Positions 27,102 to 36,623 of a stretch of DNA of 64,000 bases are shown one piece after another. The position numbers and the translations under genes were made by a program. The DNA comes from JACCZX01 sp963791315 (GTDB taxonomy: Bacteria; Pseudomonadota; Gammaproteobacteria; Burkholderiales; Burkholderiaceae_F): positions 558,001 through 622,000 of the forward strand of contig CAWBRQ010000007.1 in the NCBI GenBank assembly GCA_963791315.1, given 5' to 3'. Position 1 is the first letter of the stretch. Every line of letters begins with the position of its first letter. The notes beneath the pieces are model-generated. The model ran no database searches, was not told the DNA's origin, and saw nothing but the letters and a program-made list of their open reading frames with translations.

Positions 27102-29129
27102 TTAACGCTGCGCAATCGCACGCTGATTGTGCTCGAGCTCGCTCAAGTGGGCGCGGGCTTCTTCGGAGCTCTCGTAGATGTGAGGGGCGACGTGACGCCG
27201 CTCTAACGCTTCGCCCAACTTAAGCCGCAGGAAGCTACTCGTCGTATAGCGCGTCACGCCATAGTAAAAGCGGTCGACCACTTCTGCACCATTTCCCAGT
27301 AGGCGTCCGCAAGCTCCGACGGGATCGTGAAGTTCTCATAGTTGACGATCCCAAAGACCTTCTTCTTTAGCGGAGCGAGGCGCGCCTCGATCATCTTCCG
27401 AATCTTCTCGATGTCGTCGAGCGTCTTTACGGCGAGTCGCTCGAAATTGATGAAGAACACGTTTTGCGCCGGGTCGTAACTGAAGCGTTGCTCAAGTGGT
27501 ATCGAAAGCATGCTATCGCGCAACCCCATCGGCTCGGGCAAGAAGATCCGCTCATCCATCAGCCGCGGTGACTGGCGCATGATCGGCGCGAAGTCCATTT
27601 GCGCCAGGATGTCCTTTGCCAGGTCCACTCCGGGAGCTATTTCGACGAGTTCGAGACCCTCCTCGCAGAGGGAGAGCACGCAGCGCTCCGTGATGTAGAG
27701 CGCGATCTGCTTGCGCGCGGCCGCGTGTTTGCCGCTGAACGTGCGGTGCTCGACTTCGCTAACGAATTTCCGCGACGCTCCCTCTTTCCGGATTTGCAGT
27801 TTGCCGTCTTCAACGGCCAGATCGCTGCCCGCATTGAAGGTGCCCACAAAGACGACCTTCTTGGCGCTTTGGCTGATGTTGATGAAGCCCCCGGCACCGG
27901 GGAGCTTCGGGCCAAACTTGCTCACATTGAGATTGCCCTCACGGTCGGCCTGCGCCAGGCCGAGAAATGCAATGTCGAGCCCACCGCCGTCGTAGAAATC
28001 GAATTGGGACGGCTGATCGATGATCGCCTGCGCGTTGGTCGCTGCACCGAAATTGAACCCACCCGCGGGCATGCCACCGATGACGCCGGGTTCGGCGGTC
28101 AAGGTCATCAGGTCGATGATCTTCTCTTCGTTGGCGACGCTGGCCACCCCCTCGGGCATGCCGATGCCGAGGTTGACGACGCTGTTGGGCTTGAGCTCCA
28201 GCGCTGCGCGGCGGGCGATGATCTTGCGTTCGCTCATTGCCATCGGCGGAATCGCGCTCATCTGCACTCTGATCTCGCCGGCAAACGCCGCGCTGTACGG
28301 CTCGGCGAATGTCTGCCAATGATGTTCCGGCTTCGCCACCACGACGCAGTCGACCAGGATGCCGGGAATCTTCACCTGCCGTGAGTTAAGGCTGCCGCGC
28401 TCCGCAATGCGCTCGACCTGGACGATGACGATGCCGCCGGAGTTGCGGGCTGCCGTCGCAATTGCCAACACCTCCAGCGTGAGCGCCTCTCTTTCCATCG
28501 TGACGTTACCGTCGGGGTCAGCGGTCGTGCCGCGGATGATCCCGACGTTGATCGGGAACGCCTTGTAGAACAGATACTCGGCTCCGCCGATGGTCATCAG
28601 CTCAACGATGTCCTCGGTCGTGCGCGCGTTGAGCTTGCCGCCGCCGAAACGGGGATCAACAAACGTGCCCAGTCCCAACGGTGGAGAGTTGACCGGGCTT
28701 GTGGGCCGCGATGTCGCGGTAGAGATGCGTGATCACTCCCTGCGGCAGGTTGTACGCCTCGATCTGGTTCGCGATCGCAAGCTTCTGCAACTTCGGCACT
28801 AGGCCCCAGTGGCCGCCGATGACACGCCGGACGAGCCCTGCGTGTCCGAGATGATTGAGGCCCTTGTCCTTGCCGTCGCCTTGGCCTGCGGCATAGACGA
28901 GCGTGAGATTGCGTGGCTTACCGATCGATTGCGGGTCTTGCTTGTCGCCAGACAGATACCGCTCTTCTAGTGCGATGGCGATTTCCTCGGCGAATCCGAT
29001 GCCGACGAAGCCGCCGGTGGCGACCGTATCGCCATCGCGGATCAGCCGCACGGCATCCGCTGCCGATACGACCTTGCCGTTATCAGCGCTCTGAAATGCG
29101 GTCAGCGGCGGATGATGCGAATTCGTCAC
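27102..29129 (-). CDS. Acyl-CoA:carboxylate CoA-transferase (fused alpha-beta, YdiF/propionate CoA-transferase type), two frameshifts
   Basis: Single-chain family I CoA transferase of about 675 residues that moves CoA between short acyl-CoA and an acid such as acetate or propionate. The N-terminal half has GFVGIGFAEEIAIALEERY and GLGTFVDPRFGGGKLN. The C-terminal half has the catalytic-Glu region SVVNLGIGMPEGVASVA with GVIGGMPAGGFNFGAA. One indel near 28680 separates the first part. A second near 27275-27290 cuts off the real end, which continues as FYYGVTRYTTSSFLRLKLGE to TAA at 27104-27102. The GTG at 29129 was preferred because AGGGAG precedes it; an ATG at 29168 is possible. It is divergent from the oxidoreductase operon. 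Confidence 0.87.
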
Positions 29130-29516
29130 GAGCCGATGCTCCCTGTAATCAATGATGCTGCATTCCATAGATCTTCAATTCGACGCTCGAGCTCTTGACA
29201 GCGCGCGTCGAGTTCAGCCCCAAGAGAGTAGCCGGCTCGGTTGGAATGGCGGCGAGAACGCCAACACGCGATACCTCTGGAGTGAGAAGCTGCTCTTCAC
29301 AAGCGAGGACGCGCCCCGCCTGCCATCCGAGAAGCCGTGCACGTACGGGCGGTCACTGTGCGCAACGACATCAAGTTATTCCGCGCCTCGTTGGCGAGTA
29401 TTGACCTGCGTCAAAGTGGCCAGCGGCAATACGTTCACGATCTGCCGCAGGGAACGCTATCAAAAGCGCGCCCACAGCTCATTGATGGCGGCGCGACTGC
29501 GCGACAGGAAAGCACG
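29130..29516. other. Divergent promoter region between the CoA transferase and the 2-oxoacid oxidoreductase operon
   Basis: No gene is supported in these 387 bases. They contain an Fnr-type palindrome at 29401-29414 and the AGGAAAG ribosome site of the first oxidoreductase gene. Both flanking genes must start from promoters here. Confidence 0.6.
29401..29414. promoter_or_regulatory. Fnr-type box upstream of the 2-oxoacid oxidoreductase operon
   Basis: TTGACCTGCGTCAA is a perfect inverted repeat of TTGAC and GTCAA, one mismatch per half from the Fnr consensus. Its centre is about 109 bp before the gamma-subunit ATG and nearly 280 bp from the divergent CoA transferase start. Confidence 0.6.
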
Positions 29517-30095
29517 ATGTTCCAGATTCGCATTCACGGCCGAGGCGGCCAGGGTGTCGTATCCGGCGCCGAAATGTTGTCGGTTGCCGCATTTCTCGAA
29601 GGGCGTCACGCACAAGCGTTTCCCAGCTTCGGCTCCGAACGCATGGGTGCGCCCGTCATGGCGTTCTGCCGCATCGACGACAAAGAAATCCGCCTGCGCG
29701 AGCCAGTGCTGGAGCCCGACGCGCTGATCATCCAGGACGCGACGCTTCTGCATCAGGTGGATCTATTCAGCGGCTTGCCCGCCCGAGGGTACATCCTGCT
29801 TAACTCGACGAAGAGCTTCGATGAACTGGGACTCGGCGAGTTCGCGCGCGGCGCTCAGCAATATCGGTTGGTCACACTACCCGCCAGTGAGCTCGCTCTG
29901 AAACATGTCGGCCGCCCGGTGCCGAATGCGGCGCTTCTAGGAGGGTTCGCAGCGATCACGGGCGTGATCAAGCTGGAGTCGGTAGTCGCTGCGATCCGCC
30001 AAAAATTTCCCGCTGCAATCGCCGAGAAGAATGTCGCCGCTGCAACTGAGGCGTTCGCCATTGCATGCACGGCGAGGGAGTTGATCGATGCTTAA
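29517..30095 (+). CDS. 2-oxoacid:acceptor oxidoreductase, gamma subunit
   Basis: A 192-residue subunit of a thiamine-dependent 2-oxoacid oxidoreductase. It begins MFQIRIHGRGGQGVVSGAEM, the family motif (RGGQG), followed by FPSFGSERMGAPVMAFCRID. AGGAAAG lies eight bases before the ATG. It overlaps the alpha-subunit gene by eight bases. Subunit order gamma-alpha-beta followed by a flavoprotein resembles the phenylglyoxylate:NAD oxidoreductase (Pad) cluster and some pyruvate oxidoreductases. Context with malic enzyme favours pyruvate, but this is inference. Confidence 0.9.
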   Translation: MFQIRIHGRGGQGVVSGAEMLSVAAFLEGRHAQAFPSFGSERMGAPVMAFCRIDDKEIRLREPVLEPDALIIQDATLLHQVDLFSGLPARGYILLNSTKSFDELGLGEFARGAQQYRLVTLPASELALKHVGRPVPNAALLGGFAAITGVIKLESVVAAIRQKFPAAIAEKNVAAATEAFAIACTARELIDA

Positions 30096-31341
30096 GCAAA
30101 CGGAAGGTTCACACGCCGTCGCCGAGGCCATCGCGCTTTGCCGGCCGCAAGTCATCTGCGCCTATCCAATCACACCGCAGACGCACATCGTTGAGGGCTT
30201 GGGTGAGATGGTCAAGGGCGGCGAACTCGTCGACTGCGAGTTCATCAACGTGGAATCTGAGTTCGCGGCGATGTCGGTGGCGATCGGCGCCTCGGCAGGC
30301 GGGGCGCGCACCTACACAGCGACCAGCAGCCAGGGACTGCTGTTCATGGCGGAAGCCGTGTACAACGCCGCCGGACTCGGACTACCGATCGTAATGACGA
30401 TTGGTAACCGGGCGATAGGCGCACCCATCAACATCTGGAATGATCATTCCGACAGCATGTCGATGCGTGATGCCGGCTGGATCCAGCTGTACGCGGAGAC
30501 GAATCAGGAAGCGCTGGACTTGCACATCCAGGCGTTCCGACTGGCCGAAGAGCTTTCATGTCCCGTGATGGTGTGCATGGACGGCTTTATCCTGACTCAC
30601 GCGTATGAACGCGTCGACATTCCCACGCAAGCCCAGGTCGACGCATTCCTTCCGCCATACGAGCCTCGACAGATTCTCGATCCGGCGGAGCCGGTAAGTA
30701 TCGGCGCGCTGGTGGGACCCGAGGCGTTCACCGAAGTGCGTTATCTCGCGCATCACAAACAGTTGCGCGCGCTAGGCCTCATTCCGCAACTTGCCGCGGC
30801 ATTCAACAAAGGATTCGGGCGCAATTCGGGCGGACTACTTCGTTGCTATCGAACCGAGGATGCGGACACGATCGTCGTTGCGCTCGGCTCGCTGAACGGT
30901 ACCGTGCAGGAGGTCGTCGACGAGATGCGCTTGAGCGGATCACGAATCGGCTCGGTCTCGATCTGCTCGTTTCGTCCATTTCCGCTCGCTGCATCGCGTG
31001 AGGCGCTGAAAAACGCGAAGCGTGTTGTCGTGCTCGAGAAATGCCTGGCGGTGGGCTTGGGCGGCATTGTCTCCGACGGTGTGCGCAAATCTTTGTCGGG
31101 CATCGTGCTCAACGGCTACACGGTTATTGCGGGGCTGGGCGGCAGGGCGATCACGCGTGTATCGCTGCGACGGCTGTTCGAGGACGCCGAACGCGACGAG
31201 CTGGAGCAGGTGACCTTCCTCGATCTCAATGCGGACGTCATCAGCCACGAGTTGGAACGCGAGCGCAAATCGCGGCGCACCGGACCCACGGCTGAAGCCA
31301 TCCTGCGCCGGATCGGAACAGTCGCGTCGGGCATCCACTGA
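30088..31341 (+). CDS. 2-oxoacid:acceptor oxidoreductase, alpha subunit
   Basis: A 417-residue subunit holding the pyrimidine-binding domain of the thiamine cofactor site and domain II. Recognisable motifs are ICAYPITPQTHIVEGL, EFINVESEFAAMSVAIGASA with the conserved Glu, and TATSSQGLLFMAEAVYNAAG. Next come RDAGWIQLYAETNQEALD and the C-terminal VVALGSLNGTVQEVVDE domain. GAGGGAG precedes the ATG. There are no frameshifts. Pairing with the beta subunit makes the thiamine active site. Confidence 0.92.
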   Translation: MLKQTEGSHAVAEAIALCRPQVICAYPITPQTHIVEGLGEMVKGGELVDCEFINVESEFAAMSVAIGASAGGARTYTATSSQGLLFMAEAVYNAAGLGLPIVMTIGNRAIGAPINIWNDHSDSMSMRDAGWIQLYAETNQEALDLHIQAFRLAEELSCPVMVCMDGFILTHAYERVDIPTQAQVDAFLPPYEPRQILDPAEPVSIGALVGPEAFTEVRYLAHHKQLRALGLIPQLAAAFNKGFGRNSGGLLRCYRTEDADTIVVALGSLNGTVQEVVDEMRLSGSRIGSVSICSFRPFPLAASREALKNAKRVVVLEKCLAVGLGGIVSDGVRKSLSGIVLNGYTVIAGLGGRAITRVSLRRLFEDAERDELEQVTFLDLNADVISHELERERKSRRTGPTAEAILRRIGTVASGIH

Positions 31342-31357
31342 ACCTGGGAGAAGCTTC

Positions 31358-32347
31358 GTGGAAGACACGCTGATCAAGTTCTATCAAACCGGCACGTTCA
31401 CCGTCGGCAATCGGCTGCTGCCGGAGGACCAGCGCTCGGTGCAGGGCGACATGCACCGCACCAACTCGCTTAATTCCGGACACCGTGCCTGTCAGGGCTG
31501 CGGAGAAGCGCTGGGCGCGCGCTACGCGATCGATGCCGCGATGCAGGCGACCAACAACCAACTGATCGCGGTGAATGCGACAGGTTGCTTGGAGGTTTTT
31601 TCGACGCCGTACCCGGAGACCTCGTGGCAGATTCCATGGATTCATTCGCTGTTCGGCAATGCGGCGGCAGTCGCGTCCGGCGTGGCAGCGGCGCAGCGCG
31701 CGCTCGGCCGCACCGGCGTGCGAGTGATCGCGCAGGGCGGTGACGGTGGCACGACCGACATCGGCTTTGGCTGCCTATCCGGCATGTTCGAGCGCAATGA
31801 CGACGTTCTGTACATCTGCTATGACAACGAGGCGTACATGAACACCGGTGTACAGCGCTCGAGCGCGACGCCGCCAGCAGCTCGTACCGCCACAACGCCG
31901 GCGGTGGGGTCTGCCCCAGGCAATGTTTTCGGCACCGGCAAATATGTGCCACGCATCGCGATGGCGCACAACATTCCCTACGTCGCGACCGCGAGTGTCT
32001 CCAACGTGCGTGATCTCGAGCGCAAGGTCAAGTACGCGATGGGGATTCACGGCGCGCGCTATCTCCACATCTTTGTGCCATGCCCTCTCGGCTGGGGTTC
32101 GGCGCCCGAAGACACGATCAAGATCGCGCGCTTGGCCGTCGAGACCGGACTCTTTCCGCTGTTCGAAGCGCAGGACGGCAAAGTCACGGGCAGCACGCCG
32201 ATCCGGCACAAGATCCATGTGACCGAATATCTGAAGCTGCAGAAACGTTATGCCCATCTGTTCCGCAATCCGCCCGACTTAGCACGCATCGCGCAGATTC
32301 AGGCGATGGCCGACCACAACATCGCCGAGTACGGCTTGCTGCAGTAG
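31358..32347 (+). CDS. 2-oxoacid:acceptor oxidoreductase, beta subunit
   Basis: A 329-residue thiamine-diphosphate-binding subunit. The GTG at 31358 (VEDTLIKFYQTGTF) has GGGAG upstream and fits the 16-base gap after the alpha gene. Cluster Cys occur in GHRACQGCGEALGARYAI and NATGCLEVFSTPYP. The thiamine motif is GDGGTTDIGFGCLSG ... NEAYMNTG. It acts with the alpha and gamma subunits and passes electrons to the flavoprotein/ferredoxin encoded next. Confidence 0.92.
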   Translation: MEDTLIKFYQTGTFTVGNRLLPEDQRSVQGDMHRTNSLNSGHRACQGCGEALGARYAIDAAMQATNNQLIAVNATGCLEVFSTPYPETSWQIPWIHSLFGNAAAVASGVAAAQRALGRTGVRVIAQGGDGGTTDIGFGCLSGMFERNDDVLYICYDNEAYMNTGVQRSSATPPAARTATTPAVGSAPGNVFGTGKYVPRIAMAHNIPYVATASVSNVRDLERKVKYAMGIHGARYLHIFVPCPLGWGSAPEDTIKIARLAVETGLFPLFEAQDGKVTGSTPIRHKIHVTEYLKLQKRYAHLFRNPPDLARIAQIQAMADHNIAEYGLLQ

Positions 32348-32357
32348 GAGATCGCCC

Positions 32358-33986
32358 ATGGACAAGCCGTTCGCCATTACGCTCGACGTCGGCTCGAGCC
32401 TCGCCAACAAGACCGGCGCGTGGCGCACTATTCGCCCGCTCTACGTGGATCGGCTGCCACCTTGCAACCATGCCTGTCCCGCCGGCGAGAATATTCAGGG
32501 ATGGCTTTATCACGCAGAGTCTGGCCACTATGAAGATGCTTGGCGCGCGCTGACTGACGACAATCCGTTTCCGGCGATCATGGGGCGCGTCTGCTATCAC
32601 CCCTGCGAGACGTCATGCAACCGCGCGCAGTTGGACGAATCGGTCGGCATCAATTCTGTCGAGCGCTTCCTCGGCGACGAAGCCTTGAAGCAAGGCTGGA
32701 AGTTGTCTCCAGTCAAGGACGAAAGCGGCAAGCGAATACTCATCGTCGGCGCGGGGCCGTCGGGACTCTCGGCCGCCTATCACCTGCGCCGCCTCGGTCA
32801 CGCAGTGAAGATCATCGAGGCAGGACCGCTTAGCGGCGGAATGATGCGCTTCGGTATTCCGAAATACCGGCTGCCGCGCGATGTGCTCGATGGCGAGGTG
32901 CAACGCATACTGGACATGGGCGTCGAGCTCGAGCTCAACCGCAAGGTCACGAACATTCTTGAGACGATGCAAGAGGGTGGCTTCGACGCGGCGTTCCTTG
33001 CGGTCGGCGCGCACATCGCCAAGCGAGCCTACATTCCGGCGGGAGAGGCCGCGCGCATTCTGGATGCAGTGTCGGTGCTACGCGGCATGGAAGGCGAGGA
33101 CAAGCCGATGTTGGGCCGACGCGTCGTGGTGTACGGCGGCGGCAACACCGCGCTTGATGTTGCGCGAACAGCCAAGCGGCTGGGAGCGACCGAGGCGATC
33201 ATCGTCTACCGCCGCACGCGCGAGAAGATGCCTGCACACGACTTTGAGATTGAGGAAGCGCTGCAGGAAGGCGTCCTGATCAAGTGGCTGTCGACGATCA
33301 AGAACATGGCCGACGAGGGCACGCTCACGGTCGAGAAAATGGCGCTCGACGCCAAAGGCTTCCCGCAACCGACTGGCGAGTTCGAAACCCTCGAGGCCGA
33401 CTCCCTGGTGCTGGCCCTGGGACAGGACGTAGACCTTTCCTTGCTTGATGGTGTCCCGGGGCTCGAGATCAAGGACGGCACCGTGCAGGTAGCGCCCAAC
33501 ATGATGACCGGGCATGCAGGCATCTTTGCGGGCGGTGACATGGTTCCGTCCGAGCGCACGGTGACGGTCGGTATCGGCCACGGCAAGAAGGCAGCGCGGC
33601 ACATCGATGCCTGGCTACGCGGTGCAGTCCATGCGCCGGCGCCGAAACACGAGCTGGCGACGTTCGACAAGATGAACCCTTGGTACTACAGCGACGCGCC
33701 AAAGGTCTTGCGTCCAATGCTTGAGATTGCGCGGCGAACTTCCACTTTCGACGAGGTCGTGCACGGGCTCGACGAGACCAACGCGTTGTACGAGGCGCGT
33801 CGCTGCATGTCGTGTGGCAACTGCTTCGAATGCGACAACTGCTACGGCGTATGCCCCGACAACGCGGTTATCAAGTTGGGGGCCGGCAAGCGGTTCGAAT
33901 TCAATTTCGACTATTGCAAGGGCTGCGGCATCTGCGTGTCCGAGTGCCCGTGTGGTGCGATCAAGATGGTTCCTGAGTTAGCTTAA
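32358..33986 (+). CDS. GltD-like FAD/NAD(P) oxidoreductase fused to a 2[4Fe-4S] ferredoxin domain
   Basis: A 542-residue electron-transfer subunit, probably linking the oxidoreductase to NAD(P). The N-terminus carries two Fe-S Cys sets (PPCNHACPAGENIQGW and CYHPCETSCNR). The FAD-binding ILIVGAGPSGLSAAYHLR and the NAD(P)-binding RVVVYGGGNTALDVARTAKR follow. The C-terminus holds ferredoxin motifs CMSCGNCFECDNCYGVCP and CKGCGICVSECPCGAI. This is the architecture of GltD/PadH-type proteins with the delta subunit fused at the C-terminus instead of encoded separately. AGGAG precedes the ATG. It completes a four-gene oxidoreductase set. Confidence 0.9.
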   Translation: MDKPFAITLDVGSSLANKTGAWRTIRPLYVDRLPPCNHACPAGENIQGWLYHAESGHYEDAWRALTDDNPFPAIMGRVCYHPCETSCNRAQLDESVGINSVERFLGDEALKQGWKLSPVKDESGKRILIVGAGPSGLSAAYHLRRLGHAVKIIEAGPLSGGMMRFGIPKYRLPRDVLDGEVQRILDMGVELELNRKVTNILETMQEGGFDAAFLAVGAHIAKRAYIPAGEAARILDAVSVLRGMEGEDKPMLGRRVVVYGGGNTALDVARTAKRLGATEAIIVYRRTREKMPAHDFEIEEALQEGVLIKWLSTIKNMADEGTLTVEKMALDAKGFPQPTGEFETLEADSLVLALGQDVDLSLLDGVPGLEIKDGTVQVAPNMMTGHAGIFAGGDMVPSERTVTVGIGHGKKAARHIDAWLRGAVHAPAPKHELATFDKMNPWYYSDAPKVLRPMLEIARRTSTFDEVVHGLDETNALYEARRCMSCGNCFECDNCYGVCPDNAVIKLGAGKRFEFNFDYCKGCGICVSECPCGAIKMVPELA

Positions 33987-34052
33987 TTAAAGCCCGTGCC
34001 TCGGCAATTCGGCAGCCGCCGAGGCGCGCGCGAGCAATGAGGAGGATGGACG

Positions 34053-35732
34053 ATGTTGCACGAAGAGCACGGCGTAACCAGAGCGAGGTCGGCTGCGCCC
34101 CCGACGAAGGGCATGGGAGTGCTGCAGGATCCGGCGTTGAATCGGGGAACCGCTTTCACCGAAGCTGAGCGTGACGCACTTGATCTGCGTGGTCTCCTGC
34201 CACCGCACGTGAGCACGCAGGAAGACCAGATTGAGCGCGTGCTTGAGAACTTTCGCCGCAAGCCCACAGCACTGGAAAAGTACATCGACCTGGCGGCACT
34301 GCATGACCGCAACGAGGCACTGTACTTTCGCATCCTGATCGATAACCCCGATGAGATGCTGCCGATCGTATACACGCCAACCGTGGGCCTGGCGTGCCAG
34401 CAATTCGGACATATCTTCCAGCGCCCACGCGGCATTTTTGTCAGCGCAAACGACCGCGGCCGTGTCGCGCGCGTGCTGGCGAACTGGCCGCAGCGCGACG
34501 TCGCGATCATCGTAGTGAGCGATGGCGAACGCATTCTTGGTCTCGGCGATCTCGGCGCGAACGGCATGGGAATTCCAGTGGGCAAGCTCTCGCTCTACAC
34601 AGCTTGCGCGGGCGTGCCTCCCGGCGTCTGCCTGCCGGTGCTGCTCGACGTCGGCACTAACAACGGCGAGCTCTTGACCGATCCGCTTTATCTCGGCCTG
34701 CGGCAGCCACGCCTGCGCGGCGCCGAATACGACGCACTCGTTGAGGAATTCGTCATCGCGGCGCGCGAGCTGTTTCCGGGCGTCGTGATCCAGTTCGAAG
34801 ACTTTGCCAATCTGAACGCGTTTCGCCTTTTGCAGAAGTATCGCGATCGAATTCCCACCTTTAACGACGACATTCAGGGAACCGCTGCGGTCGCGCTGAC
34901 GGGAATCCTGTCGGCGTTGCGCGTCACGGGGGGCAAACTTGGCGAGCAGACACTGCTGTTTCAGGGTGCAGGCGAAGCGGCCACTGGTATTGCAGACCTG
35001 ACGGTGGCGGCGATGGTGGCCGAAGGCGTTGACGAGGCGCAGGCGCGGCGGCGCTGCTGGCTGTTCGATTCTCGCGGTCTGGTCGTGGCCCAGCGCACCG
35101 ACCTCGCCGAACACAAGCGGCCTTACGCGCACGACCATGCGAGCGTCGGTACGCTACTCGAAGCGGTGCAGGCGCTGCGACCGAGCGCAATCATCGGCGT
35201 GGCGGCCGTCGGGGGCGCGTTTACACAAGAGATCGTGCGCGAGATGGCCGCACACAACGCTCGCCCGATTGTGTTCGCACTGTCGAATCCAACCTCGAAG
35301 TCGGAATGCACGGCCGAACAGGCATATCGCTGGTCGCAGGGTCGGGCTCTCTTTGCCTGCGGCTCGCCGTTTGACCCGGTAAACGTTAACGGCCAGCGGT
35401 TCGTGCCGCGCCAGTGCAACAACTCGTATATTTTCCCCGGCGTGGGTCTCGGGGTTATCGCGTCAGGGGCCACTCGCGTCACCGACGAAATGTTCATGGC
35501 CGCGGCACGCACTCTTGCCGATCAAGTGAACGAATCCGACCTTGCGCAGGGCAGCCTGTTTCCTCCACTGAACACTGTGCGCGAAGTGTCGGCGCACATC
35601 GCGGCTGCAGTCGCCGCAATTGCGTTCCGTGAAGGACTCGCGCGCGTACCGCAACCTGTCGACTTACTGGCGTATGTCAAGTCGCAGATGTACGAGCCGC
35701 GCTATCTCGCCCGCGAGGAAGTCCGCGGATGA
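34053..35732 (+). CDS. maeA: NAD-dependent malic enzyme
   Basis: A 559-residue enzyme that decarboxylates malate to pyruvate with reduction of NAD, of the SfcA/MaeA type. Motifs are MLPIVYTPTVGLACQQF, VVSDGERILGLGDLGANGMG, the metal/substrate region FEDFANLNAFRLL with FNDDIQGTAAVAL, and the nucleotide site FQGAGEAATGIADL. GAGGAGG precedes the ATG at good distance. The stop overlaps the next gene (ATGA). Its place after the 2-oxoacid oxidoreductase suggests that the pyruvate formed is used there. Confidence 0.93.
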   Translation: MLHEEHGVTRARSAAPPTKGMGVLQDPALNRGTAFTEAERDALDLRGLLPPHVSTQEDQIERVLENFRRKPTALEKYIDLAALHDRNEALYFRILIDNPDEMLPIVYTPTVGLACQQFGHIFQRPRGIFVSANDRGRVARVLANWPQRDVAIIVVSDGERILGLGDLGANGMGIPVGKLSLYTACAGVPPGVCLPVLLDVGTNNGELLTDPLYLGLRQPRLRGAEYDALVEEFVIAARELFPGVVIQFEDFANLNAFRLLQKYRDRIPTFNDDIQGTAAVALTGILSALRVTGGKLGEQTLLFQGAGEAATGIADLTVAAMVAEGVDEAQARRRCWLFDSRGLVVAQRTDLAEHKRPYAHDHASVGTLLEAVQALRPSAIIGVAAVGGAFTQEIVREMAAHNARPIVFALSNPTSKSECTAEQAYRWSQGRALFACGSPFDPVNVNGQRFVPRQCNNSYIFPGVGLGVIASGATRVTDEMFMAAARTLADQVNESDLAQGSLFPPLNTVREVSAHIAAAVAAIAFREGLARVPQPVDLLAYVKSQMYEPRYLAREEVRG

Positions 35733-36208
35733 TCACGCAGGCGCTGACGGCGATGCTGCGCAAGCAGCACTTCGTTGAGGAGTTCCCGCCACAGCACGTC
35801 GAGAAGCTTGCAGCGCTGGCGAGGCCGGTCCGCTTCGAGCGCGACCACGTCATCTTCCACGAGGGTGACGAGTGCTCGGAGTTCTACATGATCGTCTCCG
35901 GGCTCGTTGCGCTCGAGATCGAGGCGCCGGGCCATACGTTGCGCGTGCACACGCTGAGCGCTGGTGACGAACTCGGTTGGTCGGCGCTGCTGATGGGCAG
36001 CGGCAAGCATTTTCAGGCGCGCGCGCTGGAACGCGTCGAGGCGCTGGCATTCGAAGGCTCGGACCTGCTGGCGGCGTGCAAGGAAGACGCGCAGTTCTGC
36101 TTCGAGTTCATGCAGCGGCTGCTGAGGGTAGTCGCCGGGCGCCTGCAGGCCACGCGACTGCAGGTCCTGGATATGTACTCGCCTGTCGCGAAGCGCGCGG
36201 GGACGTAA
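35729..36208 (+). CDS. Cyclic-nucleotide-binding domain protein without DNA-binding domain, copy 1
   Basis: A 159-residue protein made of one cNMP-binding beta-barrel: FERDHVIFHEGDECSEFYMI, VSGLVALEIEAPGHTLRVHT, LSAGDELGWSALLM. The second half is helical and too short for a helix-turn-helix, and it stops after ATRLQVLDMYSPVAKRA. It overlaps the malic enzyme stop by four bases, so it is co-translated. Such proteins may sense a ligand or act on a partner protein. A second one, of similar size, is encoded at 61158-61644. Confidence 0.85.
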   Translation: MITQALTAMLRKQHFVEEFPPQHVEKLAALARPVRFERDHVIFHEGDECSEFYMIVSGLVALEIEAPGHTLRVHTLSAGDELGWSALLMGSGKHFQARALERVEALAFEGSDLLAACKEDAQFCFEFMQRLLRVVAGRLQATRLQVLDMYSPVAKRAGT

Positions 36209-36274
36209 CTTAAGACAAAGGCGCTCCGTTCGAGCGCTGAGCCGTATCTTCGACCTTGCAAACGGGAGGCTCAA

Positions 36275-36601
36275 ATGAAACGTCATTCGATCGTGCTTGC
36301 AATGGGCTTGTCCGTTGCCGGTGGTGCGCACGCCGTGATGGACAACGCCACCGCAGAAGCAATGATGAAAAAGAACGGCTGCTCCGCGTGTCACGAGATC
36401 GACAAGAAACTCATCGGTCCTGCATTCCAAGTCGTTGCCGCCAAGTACCGAGGCTACAAGGGTGCGCCGGAAGTCCTCAGAGACAAGGTCAGCAAGGGCG
36501 GCACGCACATCTGGGGCGAGGCGGCCATGCCGCCGAACGTGCACGCCTCTGACGCCGACATCAAGGAACTGGTGGACTGGATCCTGACGCTACGAAAGTA
36601 G
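36275..36601 (+). CDS. Monohaem class I cytochrome c (c551/c552-like)
   Basis: A 108-residue periplasmic cytochrome. The signal peptide MKRHSIVLAMGLSVAGGAHA is followed by the haem site CSACHEIDKKLIGPAF and the axial-Met loop WGEAAMPPNVHASDAD, ending in IKELVDWILTL. GGAGG precedes the ATG. It has the usual Met ligand, unlike the related cytochrome at 15508. It is 22 bases before the membrane Fe-S protein gene, to which or from which it may carry electrons. Confidence 0.93.
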   Translation: MKRHSIVLAMGLSVAGGAHAVMDNATAEAMMKKNGCSACHEIDKKLIGPAFQVVAAKYRGYKGAPEVLRDKVSKGGTHIWGEAAMPPNVHASDADIKELVDWILTLRK

Positions 36602-36623
36602 ACGCGCCGAGGTAAAAGCTTTT

